Positions 47,501-61,678 of a stretch of 64,000 bases of DNA are shown in pieces (the stretch's first letter is position 1; every line of letters begins with the position of its first letter). The DNA lies in contig NMRA01000142.1 in the NCBI GenBank assembly GCA_002633005.1, forward strand, positions 478,860-542,859. The letters run 5' to 3'. This stretch comes from Phoronis australis. Taxonomy: Eukaryota > Phoronida > Phoronidae. The notes under the pieces are model-generated. The model did not search any database, had not been told where the DNA came from, and saw nothing but the letters and a program-made list of their open reading frames with translations. The translations under genes and the position numbers were made by a program.

Positions 47501-50500
47501 GCCGACATCTCGATCACAGGAAAGATCCCACGTGCATTTTCCTCAAAGTTTCAAAAATTGCGGTTGATCCCTTCAACGACATCGTAAATCCACCAGTGGC
47601 CACAATAAAATTTTATGACAATAACGAAAGAATTGGTAACAATGGAAACTAAAGATAAAATGTACGTACTCGATTTATGTGCATTGTGGTCCCGTTCAAC
47701 TTTATCAGCATACAACGGGAAAATGTCCTTCAACTCGTTCTTGGGGTTAACTACTCTTGCTCGCCTTTTACGTTGAGTTGCAGGTGATTCGCGGAAATTT
47801 GTTATCACTTTGCACATTCCCTTGAAATAATTTTTGCAATGCATGAAGCATTTAACATGTGCATTATAATGGGACAAATCACAAAAGGACAAGTTTCTGT
47901 TAATACTAATTACAATTTCAATTGTACTTCCCCATCAATTACGAACAAATATTAATACTGATAACGACGACAATGGTGATGAAGATGTTTTATATAATGT
48001 ATTGAACCCAGTCAATGTGCTAGATTCAGATCAGTTGAAATCTCAAGAGACACATGCAGTGGTGACAAAATTTTGCAAATCAAACTTACGGATTTGATAA
48101 CCACAACATAGTTTGACTTCCTGCTGTCCTTTACAACAATCATGCCGGTCCTACAACAGGGGAAAGTATTCTGCTCAGAATTTTTCGCAACAACAAACAT
48201 ACTACAACTCCAGCATACTCTGCTAGAATTACCATGCATATTTAAACTTATACGCCAATTTTTTCTTTAAATCCTTTTTATAAAAATATATTGAACACAC
48301 AAAAGTAATATACATTAGCTACACGCTAAACTTTATGCGAGAGGAAAAAAAAATCAAGCTTGCTGTGAAGCCCAGAGTATTCACTCTGCCGTGGCCCGGA
48401 TTCGAACCGGGGTCGAAGCGGCCACAACGCTGCATACTAACCACTATACTACCACGGCTAATTCCGCAAGCTGAAAGGAGGCTGCAATCTAAACTATATC
48501 AACAATTGTAAGCGATAACAGGTCACGTGATTGAATATGGCGTTTTACTTACTTGAAATACTGGTAGAAAAAATGCGTGAGAGCTGTTTTAAACACATCG
48601 CATGGAAAATCTTTGAATAGTTCCATGTTCCTAAAGAAACAATGTACCATTATTCATGCATGGAGAGCCTTTTTGAAAAAAACATGACATTAAATAAAAC
48701 GCGAGCCCCTAACGGACTAGTCTACTAATGATTTTATCGAGAAGACGAGTCCATAATTCTATAAATAGGGGTCAAATAGTGACTATCGGGTAAATTCTAG
48801 GTACTGGTCAAACAGATGGTCTCGCCCCGAAGTAGTATCGGCACCTGTCGGGCACTGAGGAGGAACGTCATTACATCTCATCCCGTGGTCCGGTTCCTTC
48901 ATGGGTAATCCTCGCGTCACCCGAGTAGCCTACAGTGATGCTTAGCCTGCGCGGCATTCTAGGTGAAAACGCCGTTTACGGATGAGCAGCAAATGACGGG
49001 TTTTCCGCGAAGCCTTCGCCTCAGTCCTAACAAAGATACTATATCTATCTGGGAGTAAATCTTTGGTCCTAACCCGCTCGCTGGCCTCTGTTATGGTGTC
49101 CGTCGCCCGGTGGGCACCAGTGAGTGAACTGTGATTCTGCTCTCACTATCTAGTCCTGTTTCCGCGGTCCCATATGCAGAGACTGGCCACGTATGCCTAC
49201 TTTTTTGCCAGTGTGGGCCACGGCGGCCGGGTCTCTGCGGCACTGGGTGCATACTGACGCCGGACGGCCACTCTGTTAGGGCTTCTAGGGCAGGGAACTT
49301 CTTTACGGAGTTTGACCATAGTCTGCGGGACGCCGGGTAGCAGCCGGAGTGCGGGGCGGGTGGCGACAAGCGGGTGAATGGAACTAGAACCGGAGACTCA
49401 GTTTGACCGGGCCTTGGTTGGTGAAGTTTTCGGGGTATGAGGGGGTGGAACCCGGCGGACTTTTGTATCAAGCTGACTCTGGAACGGGAGACTCAGGTCC
49501 TCGATCGGTTATACACAAGGCTATAGTCCCAAAGTTAGTGCCCTCCGCATCATTCCCGAGGCTTTTCTCGGACTCAGTGAATTTTTCAAAACCAGCTTCA
49601 CAAAGAGAGTCATCTGAACCAACGGTCTCCAAACTAGCTGAGCTGCCACGATTTTGTCACGTACGTTCGCCTGCCTTTGCGCTGGGTGAGGCCAATATCG
49701 CATGCGCGCACCCCGACAGCCTTTATGGGGGTCTCGAACTTGATTTCTGACGATTAGGACCTTTTACTTAGGCTTACAAAAAAGCGGGGTACCACCTTCA
49801 GAGCTGTTGTGCGTTTACGCCTTTTTAGTGGACTTTTGTCTCGTCACTTTCTCTGACTTTTTGTTTCTCCGTCTGAGGCGGACCTTTTTGCCCACTTCGC
49901 CAAATGGGGGGAGGCCGAGGGGCGCGCATGATATGTTTATATATATTTATATACATATATAGTTGGCGTGAGAAAGCCTCCGCCGGGGGACACAGTAAGC
50001 TGTGGGAAACTAAAGCATGCGCGCACCCACGNTTGGCGAATTGGGAAAAAGGTCCTCCCGGCTCGGATAAACAAAAAGTTAGAAAAAACGAGACGAAAGT
50101 CCACTACAAAGGCAGGAATTCTACGCAAATGCATAATTAATAGTTTTGAACGTAGTACCCCTTTTTATCATTTGTTGTAGTCCCCGTTTTTTTCTTAGTC
50201 TACGTCTTGGTTTTTTTGTAAAAGGTACACATTCTCAAAAATTCGAGTCCCCATATATATTGTATTTATTGTCTATTATAGTTACAAGTACAATTAATTC
50301 AAACAGTAATAGATATAACATTCGTAAGAAAGATAAGTACCCAGCCCAGTTTGTGGGCGTATTAGTCACGTTAACAACACAACTCAGATGTACCATATAG
50401 ATGCGATGGTTTCTAAGTTCAAAAGCAGACTTGATATATTTGGCGAATTGCCTAGGGAAATACTGAAACGGCGGTTTTAACGTATCGTCTGAATTCTGCA

Positions 50501-53500
50501 AAGTTCGGGACTTGGAGTGAAACACTATTAAATAGACTAGACCTCCGCGAGTTATAAAGGGAACAATCGAACACAGAGTGTAGCTCATCCTCCACAGAAT
50601 CAGAATTACAACACCAACAAAATCTTTCACTTACAGGAGTGTTTACATATCGACCAGTTTCCAAGTGCGGCAATGAGAGATTTTCTTTTCTCAACTGACC
50701 CAAAAGAGATCGCTCGGAATGAGATAAGTTAAGCTGAAGGGTTCAATTAAAAACTCGTGCTTAAATAAAATGTAGGTTCTTAACTTGGGTTTTGTTACAA
50801 CAGACTCAACCAAACATGTTTCGAGTGTTCAAATAGTTTGTTTCTAGCATCTGCTATGTTACAAGTAGTCAAATTTTGAAAACAGGATTGCATGCCAGTC
50901 ATGTAAAACAAGATTTTGATACCGTCTATCCAACAATTTTTAACAACAGAGTACTCCCATAGAAATACCTTTTTCAGTAATTTATCACCACCTGTTGTCA
51001 CTAATTTATTCCAAAGACGAGTCCCACCCAATNNNNNNNNNNNNNNNNNNNNNNNNNNNNNNNNNNNNNNNNNNNNNNNNNNNNNNNNNNNNNNNNNNNN
51101 NNNNNNNNNNNNNNNNNNNNNNNNNNNNNNNNNNNNNNNNNNNNNNNNNNNNNNNNNNNNNNNNNNNNNNNNNNNNNNNNNNNNNNNNNNNNNNNNNNNN
51201 NNNNNNNNNNNNNNNNNNNNNNNNNNNNNNNNNNNNNNNNNNNNNNNNNNNNNNNNNNNNNNNNNNNNNNNNNNNNNNNNNNNNNNNNNNNNNNNNNNNN
51301 NNNNNNNNNNNNNNNNNTGTAAGCGATAACAGGTCACGTGATTGAATATGGCGCTTTACTTACTTGAAATACTGGTAGAAAAAATGCGTGAGAGCTGTTT
51401 TAAACACATCGCATGGAAAATCTTTGAATAGTTCCATGTTCCTAAAGAAACAGTGTACCATTATTCATGCATGGAGAGCCTTTTTGAAAAAAAACATGAC
51501 ATTAAATAAAACGCGAGCCCCTAACGGACTAGTCTACTAATGATTTTATCGAGAAGACGAGTCCATAATTCTATAAATAGGGGTCAAATAGTGACTATCG
51601 GGTAAATTCTAGGTACTGGTCAAACGGATGGTCTCGCCCCGAAGTAGTATCGGCACCTGTCGGGCACTGAGGAGGAACGTCATGACATCTCATCCCGTGG
51701 TCCGGTTCCTTCATGGGTAATCCTCGCGTCACTCGAGTAGCCTACAGTGATGCTTAGCCTGCGAGGCATTCTAGGTGAAAACGCCGTTTACGGATGAGCA
51801 GCAAATGACGGGTTTTCCGCGAAGCCTTCGCCTCAGTCCTAACCCGCTCGCTGGCCTCTGTTATGGTGTCCGTCGCCCGGTGGGCACCAGTGAGTGAACT
51901 GTGATTCTGCTCTCACTATCTAGTCCTGTTTCAAAGCGGTCCCATATGCAGAGACTGGCCACGTATGCCTACTTTTTTGCCAGTGTGGGCCACGGCGGCC
52001 AGTCTCTGCCGCACTGGGTGCATACTGACGCCGGCCACTCCTTTCCAGCCAGGGCAGGGAACTTCTTTACGTTTGACCATAGTCTGCGGGACGCCGGGTA
52101 GCAGCCGGAGTGCGGGGCGGGTGGCTACAAGCGGGCGGGTGAATGGAACCAGGACCGGTGACTCAGTTTGACCGGGCTTTGGTTGGTGAAGTTTTCGGGG
52201 TATGAGGGGTGGAACCCGGCGGACTTCTTTGTATCAAGCCTGACTCTGGAACGCCGCCGCCGGGGGAGACTCAGGTCCTCGATCGGTTATACACAAGGCT
52301 ATAGTCCCAAAGTTAGTGCCCTCCGCATCATTCCCGAGGCTTAATTTTCTCGGACTCAGTGAATTTTTCAAAACCAGCTTCACAAAGAGAGTCATCTGAA
52401 CCAACGGTCTCCAAATTAGCTGAGCTGCCACGATTTTGTCACGTACGTTCGCCTGCCTTTTCGCTGGGTGAGGCCAATATCGCATGCGCGCACTCCGGCA
52501 GCCTTTAATGGGGGGCTCGAATTTCTGACGATTAGGACCTTTTACTTAGGCCTACAAAAAAGCGGGGTACCACCTTCAGAGCTGTTGTGCGTTTACGCCT
52601 TTTTAGTGGACTTTTGTCTCAGTCGTCACTTTCTCTGACTTTGTTTCCGTCTGAGGCGAACCTTTTTGCCCACTTCGCCAAATGGGGGGAGGCCGAGGGG
52701 CGCGCACGATATGTTTATATATATTTATATACATATATAGTTGGCGTGAGAAAGCCTCCGCCGGGGACACAGTAAGCTGTGGGAAACTAAAGCATGCGCG
52801 CACCCACGAGGGTCTCGAAGCCCCCCCCCATTTGGCGAATTGGGAAAAAGGTCCTCCACGCGGCTCGGATAAACAAAAAGTCAGAAAAAACGAGACGAAA
52901 GTCCACTACAAAGGCAGGAATTCTACGCAAATGCATAATTAATAGTTCTGAACGTAGTACCCCTTTTTATGTTGTAGTCACCGTTTTTTTCTTAGTCTAC
53001 GTCTTGGTTTTTTTGTAAAAGGTACACATTCTTAAAAATTCGAGTCCCCATATATATTGTATTTATTATCTATTATAGTTACAAGTACAATTAATTCAAA
53101 CAGTAATAGATATAACATTCGTAAGGGAAAGATAAGTACCCAGCCCAGTTTGTGGGCGTATTAGTCACGTTAACCACACAACTCAGATGTACCATATAGA
53201 TGCGATGGTTTCTAAGTTCAAAAGCAGACTTGATATATTTGGCGAATTGCCTAGGGAAATACTGAAACGGCAGTTTTAACGTATCGTCTGAATTCTGCAA
53301 AGTTCGGGACTTGGAGTGAAACACTATTAAATAGACTAGACCTCCGCGAGTTATAAAGGGAACAATCGAACACAGAGTGTAGCTCATCCTCCACAGAATC
53401 AGAATTACAACACCAACAAAATCTTTCACTTACAGGAGTGTTTACATATCGACCAGTTTCCAAGTGCGGCAATGAGAGATTTTCTTTTCTCAACTGACCC

Positions 53501-56500
53501 AAAAGAGATCGCTCGGAATGAGATAAGTTAAGCTGAAGGGTTCAATTAAAAACTCGTGCTTAAATAAAATGTAGGTTCTTAACTTGGGTTTTGTTACAAC
53601 AGACTCAACCAAACATGTTTCGAGTGTTCAAATAGTTTGTTTCTAGCATCTGCTATGTTACAAGTAGTCAAATTTTGAAAACAGGATTGCATGCCAGTCA
53701 TGTAAAACAAGATTTTGATACCGTCTATCCAACAATTTTTAACAACAGAGTACTCCCATAGAAATACCTTTTTCAGTAATTTATCACCACCTGTTGTCAC
53801 TAATTTATTCCAAAGACGAGTCCCACCCAATGTCACCACTAAGAGCATGGCTGGCTGTAATTCGGTTGACCCCTAGATAAAAACGCATACCTCTGTTTTG
53901 AATATTTTCATCATTACCAAAATTTTATTGCCTCAAAAAGAAACAGATGACCCGTAATCTAAAATTGGTCCCAGACATGAATTAAATAATGTTTTAATGT
54001 TTCGAATCCGAGATTCTTGTGAACACGGAATGTTGAGTATATCTTCCCTAACGCTCTTCCAGAAGCTTCAGATAATGTAATCTATTCAAATTTTCTTTGA
54101 AGTCAAGGTGTTGATCCAGAATACAGCCTAAATATTTGTATGAGGATTTATAACTAATGACATTGTTTAAAATAAATTCAAAATTGCTTCTAGGCATACA
54201 CTTAGCTCGAAAATGGACAACGTTAGTTTTTGCCAGGTTTACAACCATTCTCCACTTTTTACACCAGTTGTTTAAAACCTTCAACATATCTTGCATGTCA
54301 TTTTCATTCTCAGACAAAAGTGCAATATCGTCGTCACCTAGAAGCACTGAAATATTGTTCGGGCCACTTCTGACACCTTTACCCATTTTTACTGTCCAGA
54401 GCAAAGTCATTTATATATAAGGCAAAGAGTGTTGGTTATAAAACGTCTCCCTGACGAACACCATTTTCAGGAGTGGACCAGCCACTATTCAGAGTGCCAT
54501 TAATCGTATACAGTTCAACGGACTTTTGCAAACGATACGAATTTGATCATACATTCTACCATTGATATATTTCAGACTGGGTGCGCGTGTGTAAAGGAAG
54601 CGAGTTGGCGGCAAATGTAGAACTAACATTGTTTAGTAAAAATGAGAACTGAAGTTTTTTTCCATGACCAGCGCAACTGAACCTGGAACCCCCTAGCCCC
54701 CCNCCCCCCCCCTCAGTCACAGTCTCACGCGCTCTGCCGGGGGAACTAAACAACATTCCGACAAATGACAGTTTTTACGCGTATCAGGAAAAGTCAACGG
54801 CGAGAATTGACGACTTGTAATAAAATCAAACACAACACCATCTTCTTTTGGCCTAACTTCTATCCTACCCAACAATTTCAAAAATGCGTTTTTTCAAAGT
54901 TTGGCCGTAAAACTGATAAAATGCTTTTGAACGGTTCCCCATGAACGATTAGTGCTCAAAACAATAGGTCGACAAAACTGTTTTACACACGGAATCTGGG
55001 ATAACAACAAATAAATTCCCTTCCTTTTGACAAACACTCCTACAAATGTCTGTGATTTTATCAAATCTGTTTCGTTTATTTATTGAAAAATTTTAACAAG
55101 GGTGACCTCAGGAGTGCCCAGCACTGCTGTCTATATATGGCGTTCACTCAATGCTCACATTTCTCGAAGTGTCCGCACTCCAAATCCCGTTGTTTTACAC
55201 TGTCCTTTTTGAAAATGTTCATGGTTTTTTCTTAGAGAAGGTTTAACAAACTGTGTAAATAAGTGCATGCATCACCATTTCATCTGCAAAAACAAATTGA
55301 AAATGGCTTTACCGTTTGAGTACTTTACTGTTGCTACAAAGCCGAAACACCATTATTTATTTTTTTTTCGATTTCTGGGCTAAATATTTGTATTTAATGT
55401 ATTGTCATTTATTTGTGTAGCAATAAAAATGTATTTATTTATTCTTTTAGAGACTGGGTTGCTCGATGGGTGGGGAACAACGTTCTCCGTCCCTAGGGAT
55501 CCAGTTAAAATGTACAATACTACAACAATATAAACGAGACAAAGAAAATAATATAATAGAATTAAATAGAATTATTGCAACACATAAAAGAAGGACGTAA
55601 ATGCGAAAGTTCCGACAAAGTAAAAGAACGCTACAGTCAGGCAAAAAATAATTAAATGTACATATGGACAATGAGAGTTTTAAAAGTATAAAACTTATAC
55701 CAAAGAGGGCTTACACGGAGGAATGGCCCCTACACAACAAAAAAACGCCGTCGGCATGCCGCTTTTAAGGCTACGCGGACACTTTTTCTCCAAAAATTGT
55801 GGTTTGGCCCCACCCCCCACTACATTCTACATCCGAAAGTATATATCACACCAGTTGCGTATGTCGTACATATATAGTTACCATTTATCAATTTTAGATT
55901 ACTCATGTCTGCAATATGTCTAATGTCAGTCACATCCACACTGTGCGACTGCCACTTCTAACATCGTCATGCACGTGGCTATATACCGACACTGACGGGC
56001 GGACTCAAAGATGATTTGTTCGTAAACGCTTCATATACACACATTTTGTGGACTCCCGGGTTACCTTGATATCATCGCTAAGAATTTCAGAGGCTTTTGA
56101 AGCCTCCCAAATAATCCTTGTGTAAAATTAACCCACACAACATCGCACCAGTTTGATATGGACAGAACAAGAGTCTATTACATGTTGAAAGTTGTATTTT
56201 GCTCTGTTTAGGTGGCTAAAAACTAAAGTCGATTTAGGCATTGTACTCTAATAATATCGCTCTCATAATATTCCTCGCCTTGATAGGATTCTATTTCCGT
56301 TATCAACTCGAATCACAAGCAATGCGTACATGCGTCATTTCCGAATTCGCAATTTTAGGGTTAACCAAATCCAAAAAACTCTGAAACATTTTCTTGAGTC
56401 GTTGATGGTTTCGGTCTTCTTGTTTTTAACGGAAATAGAATCAAGTCACAGCAAGGAAATTGTGGGACCGATTTTACGAGAGTCCTATTTTGATTTTCGC

Positions 56501-59500
56501 TTTTTAATCAGCTAAACTAAGCAAAATGTAGCTTTAAAGTTGAGTTCTTTGGCCAACAATTCTAATTTTCGTAGCAGTCCCTTTTTCTTGAACACTTTGC
56601 CACTGATGGTTAACCAGATAGACCTACCTGCAATAGTCGATGTGCATGTCACGCTGTTTTTCAAGAGGCTCCTTGATTATTACGTCAAAATGCTGTGAAA
56701 AAGAACAAGTACACTTAAAGGCGCCATAAACCATATGTCAAAATCAACTTTCGTTCGTCACGTATTTCCTGTTCTAAGGCAAAGTCATCGCGATCATTCC
56801 TTATGGGCAGCCAAATGGGCATAAAACAGTTAATAAAAAATTCTAACCTAATTAGTAATTTTGCCTTTCCTCGCACTTAACTAGTTCCCGTTTCCACCGA
56901 CAGGTTTTATTTTGTAAACAGATTTGATTTTTACGAGTTAGGTTTGATTTTCCAAACACGATTGATTTTTACGAATTATGTTTGACGTTTAGAAATTAGG
57001 ATTAGTTTTCCAAACAGGACTGATTTTTAAGAATTAAGATTGATTTTTCCAATAACTATTTTTTGTCCTTTCCGCGGCCCTTAATTCCTGTCCTTTGAAT
57101 GAATTACGGTCTTTATGCGCGGAGCATGGTCTCGGGCCATAGGGAGATGACAGTTATTTTCAAGACTTAAAACCACTACTAATCTAAGTAAGGAAGAATT
57201 TGAAATCATATTCTTGGTAAATGCTTTTAATCAAACGTTCCTTTCTCTGACGAAACGCAGGGCTAGTGAAAAATAGGCACCATCAACAATTCTTTCAATG
57301 TCGATTTTTCAATTTGCAATAAATACTTTTGATTAACTGTGAAGTAATATGTTGAACGAGTTTTCCTAGACGGTGAAAGATCTGCCAAAGTGGTTGGGAA
57401 ACAGAAAATTGCGCTGAGTGCAAGTATGCTTAAGGTAAATGAGAAAAACAATGAAACCCTTTTTACTTTCATTAAAGTGTATTGTTATTTTTGTGAATTT
57501 GCTGATCATTCGTCAATTGAGAAACACGATAGTGCAATTAGTAGACCTACCTCTTTCATAATCACTAGAAGTTCCACATCCGTCTTGCATACAATAGTCG
57601 ACGTACGCTTTTCCTCATTCATAAGTGCTATTTCCTGAACAGAAAAAATGACAGTCCTTACTCATCCTGTTTTCGAAAATTAATTCTTGCACAGATTTTT
57701 TTATTATTTTGGTAGTCACAGTTTTGCTGACACTCCTCTTGTAGAAGCGTTACTTTTTTGGTTGGCGTAACAGATCGAAATATCTAATGTTCGATGCTAC
57801 ATAACGTCAAAAAAGAATCAATTGTATTTTGTCCGACATTATTTTGGCTTCTTTTTTATCCAAAAATCAACGTCTTTACCATAATCTAGAGGGATGAAAC
57901 CAAGGATTGCCCAGGATTTACATTTATTATCTGTTTGGAGATACCTCAGCGAATGAGAAGATCCGCCGACAGAAAAAATCACATGTGAACGCTCAGCAGA
58001 CGTCTGCTCCACCTCCTTATCTTCCGCCTTAAACTCAGATGGCACGTCTGCTCTCGTGAGCGCGCGAATCTCCCAGCAATTTCAACCATACAAGAAACAT
58101 GTTTTTGTTCTAGCATAGTGTTGGTGTCAATGTTGGGTACGAGGAACAAATAGATCCAAGGGCCTTTGCCATGAGAATTGTGAACTCTACTGGCCGGAAT
58201 ATTAGCATTCTGCACATCATTATCGTGCTAATAAGGCGTAAGAATTAGACGTTTGATAGGAGCCCTTTGTGAAACCTCGTTTCAAGCGTCGGGTCTTCCT
58301 TCTGATGAGCCGTCCTATTTACTTTCTTCTAAAAATTACACATCTGAAGGTGGTATTTGTCATTGACTTTGTGTTATCCGTTTTTCCCACATATACTATA
58401 TGTATGCTTGTTTATTGAAGTGACATGTGCTTAAACTTAAACAATTAATTCCGAATTTGAAAACACATCCAGCCCTTTGGGCTTACTTACAAGTCACTGA
58501 TTACATACTAGCATATAAACACCTCTTGCGTTTGTTTAAAAAATGCTTCATCAACAAAAACAGAAAGCTCCTTGAGCAAATTAATAAGTAAAAACCAAGC
58601 CTATCTCCATCATATTTATTTTTGTTTGTCATTCTATTTTTTGTCCAACGAAATAACCTTAACTCACCCCAAAAGCCTCTCCGCGTGACATTTGGTGAAC
58701 AGTTCTTACAAACGGTTGTCCCGTTTTGGGATGAGTCTCCCTGACGTTAATCAGAACAGTCCCGGATAAGATCAAATAGAAGGAAGACGGTGGGTGTCCC
58801 TCTTTAACAACGATCCTTCGGGCTTCGTAGCTGAAATCATGACAAAATCTGAGTTTTTACATGGTATTTGTGCTTGTTTTGTGTTTTACAGCTTGGCGCC
58901 TGCGCATAATTAAAGCGTTTGTGTAGGAAGGATTCTTGTTGGTAAAACTATTAAAAACCACAGTCTAGTGCTCCTTTAAAGTACCTCGCGATCTTGAGCT
59001 GAGCAAAAGGTATTCTATATTTTTTTACATATTTGATAGGTTTTGTTGCTATGGTTACATTTCTAGCATGTGTACATGATATCTTAATTATTTAAAGTGA
59101 CATCAAGAAAACAACCCAACAAAAATATTGATCTTAAATCGTTCCCTACCATGCGCGTACCCCCCCCCCCTCATTTGGCGAAGTGGGCAAAAAGGTCCGC
59201 TTCATAGAAACAAAAAGTCCGAGAAAACGAGACAAAAATCCACTGAAAAGGCACAGACGCACAGTGAAGGTGGCACCCCGTTTTTTTTAGTCCTCCCGCT
59301 TTTTTTGTCAGCAAAAGGTCCACATCGCCAGAAATTCGAACCCCCCCATATTAAAGGCTGGGTGCGCGCCATGTTGGTCAGGAAGTTTCGGGGAGACGTA
59401 AGCAACTGGCCTACGGGAAGTCACGAAAAATGCACACGATCTCAAACGGCTGGCTTTCCCTTATTACGTGTCTCTGGAGGTTAAAATTTGACTGCGATTT

Positions 59501-61628
59501 CACCGTAGACTAGTCACACGCGAAGGATACGCACCTTTGGTACACCATACATCGTGCTAGTTGAACCTGTGTATGTATTGGATAATCTTCGAAAGAATCA
59601 TTCCCTCGTAGAAGAGTTAGTATCTGAAACATACAAACTGATTCATTTTAGATGGATGGATGGATTGACAGATGGATGGATGGATTGAGTGGCTGGATAG
59701 ACGAATTGTGAGCAAATGAATAAGTGGGCGGTTTGGTGTGTGGGTGAGTGTGCGGGTGGGCCGGTGAGTGGACGTATACTCATACCTGCCAATGAGAAGC
59801 AGAACACAAATACTAAAACGACTTAAAACAAAAATACAATTACAAGATCAGGAAGCAACAGCCAAAAATCAAGAGTAGTACTATAAATAAATAAAACGTC
59901 GTTCGAGGGGAATGGACCACTTTTACTTTCAAATGCCTGGGATGGCTACTATATATAGCGCAGCAAGTAAAAAATAGTCATTTTTTCATTTGCCAATTTT
60001 TCAATCTTTTGCACTGGCTTTTTTTGCTTCCGTCTTCCGCACAATGCTCAAAATACGAACGTAAATAGAAGACCGTTACGTTACGGCCGACGTACTAGTA
60101 GGCCCTACTATACTGTAAGCCACCGCCGGGTGTCGTATTCACGCCGGTCGCCGGGGCACTTACTGTTTGGATATGTTCCGCAGTTCGTTTATGAGGAGGG
60201 ATCGCTAGAATCTTCTTCAGTTTCTCTCCTGTTCGCAACTGAAGGATAAGGAGTTATTAAATAGCAGAAAGCACATAAATATACATCCTTTTTATTTAGA
60301 AATTTGATTGAGTCGAATTAATTGTAGCATCCATGGTCTGCGTGAGCTCAGTAGTACTTTAACCAATCGCTACGTGTCGCTAGTAGGCCTACTTAATTAA
60401 ATCAAGCTTACACGCAAAGCACAGAAGATTAATATTTCAAAAATGATATCTCAGTGAGACAAGAAATATTATAACATAACACACTATAATACCAGTTTTG
60501 TTCAAAAATCTATCGTAACCCTATAATACTGATAAAGAACGGCAATTAGGTGCTAAATGCTTCTTATACCAAATAATTGACAGCCTGACTATTGTGTCCC
60601 ATATGGTCTAGTGGCTAGGATTCCAGGCTCTCACCCTGGCGGCCCGGGTTCGATTCCCGGTGTGGGAACATTGCTTTTTTCGTGTCTTTTCACGTGAGCT
60701 GTAAGAATATTCAAACCATATTAGGTCTGAAGTTCAGTCCCAAATATTCTATAAATTAATGGGAGGCCGAATTGAAATTTCGTAGTTCTCAAATGGTACT
60801 ACAGCTTGATCAGCGCTCACTATGTGCCAAAGTACTCACGCTTGGACCCTTGGTGAAGGATTGGGGATTGAAAGCCAGTAACTTGTTGAAATCCGCCTGA
60901 AGGTTTAATTGCATTTCGACCAACGACCACTCATTTGACACGCTCTTTCTAATGTAACTGTTGAGAAATAACAATTATAGTTAGTTAAACCATAGATATT
61001 AGTATATCTATAGTCTATGGTTAAACTACGAACTACATAAGTTCACGTAATTTTTGCAATTTAATAAAGTAACACCATGGGCATTGAAACCCTTACAAAC
61101 ATTTAAAAACGCCTGAAATTTAAGTGATGGTGTGTCTTGTTTAATTAATTAATTGATAAGTGTTAGATTGAATAGAGCGATGTATATCCGACTTAATAAA
61201 GTAGCCGGCGACTAGTGGTTCGGCGGCGTGTTTTTCGTTATATTATGGAAATCAATGTAAGTTATGAAACTTGAGTAAATATATTGCATATGGCACAGTT
61301 ATTCAGTTACCATCACACGCCTCAGGCGAATTAATTTAGGGGTCTGCCCATCCTGGCCGGCTCCCCTGGTAGGCCTACCGTAAGACAAGATTGTCAAAAA
61401 ACGTCTTCAGCACGCCGTTATTGCCCAAGGCTTAGGCGGACATTTTCCTTCGAAAACTTTGGATGCCGCAAGACGAGCCCCAACCCTTTTTTGTGACAGG
61501 GCAAGCTACACCCACCAGTGGGCCTGCTCCGGCGTCATGACGGAAACTCGAGTAAACAAGATATGACAAAATAGGGCCGTTGTTCATGACGAGACGCTTC
61601 TTTGACCCTTATGCCTTCATCAGCCGAA

Positions 61629-61678
<50 letters not shown>

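Larger units (their letters stand above)
48507..51032. repeat. 2.5 kb duplicated block, copy 1 (ends at gap)
   Basis: Near-identical, with a few substitutions and small indels, to 51318-53831 in the same orientation. This copy ends at the last base before the 285-base N run and the other begins at the first base after it. It holds one CNBD2-like exon, a GC-rich stretch, copies of the CATGCGCGCACC-ended element and part of a LINE 3' end. The pattern is that of two contigs with overlapping ends, probably different haplotypes. Confidence 0.85.

Noticed and set aside
49091-49471. 126-codon minus-strand open frame
   Set aside because: The duplicate copy at 51900-52250 has frame-changing differences, and the stretch is GC-rich with open frames on both strands. 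Not coding.
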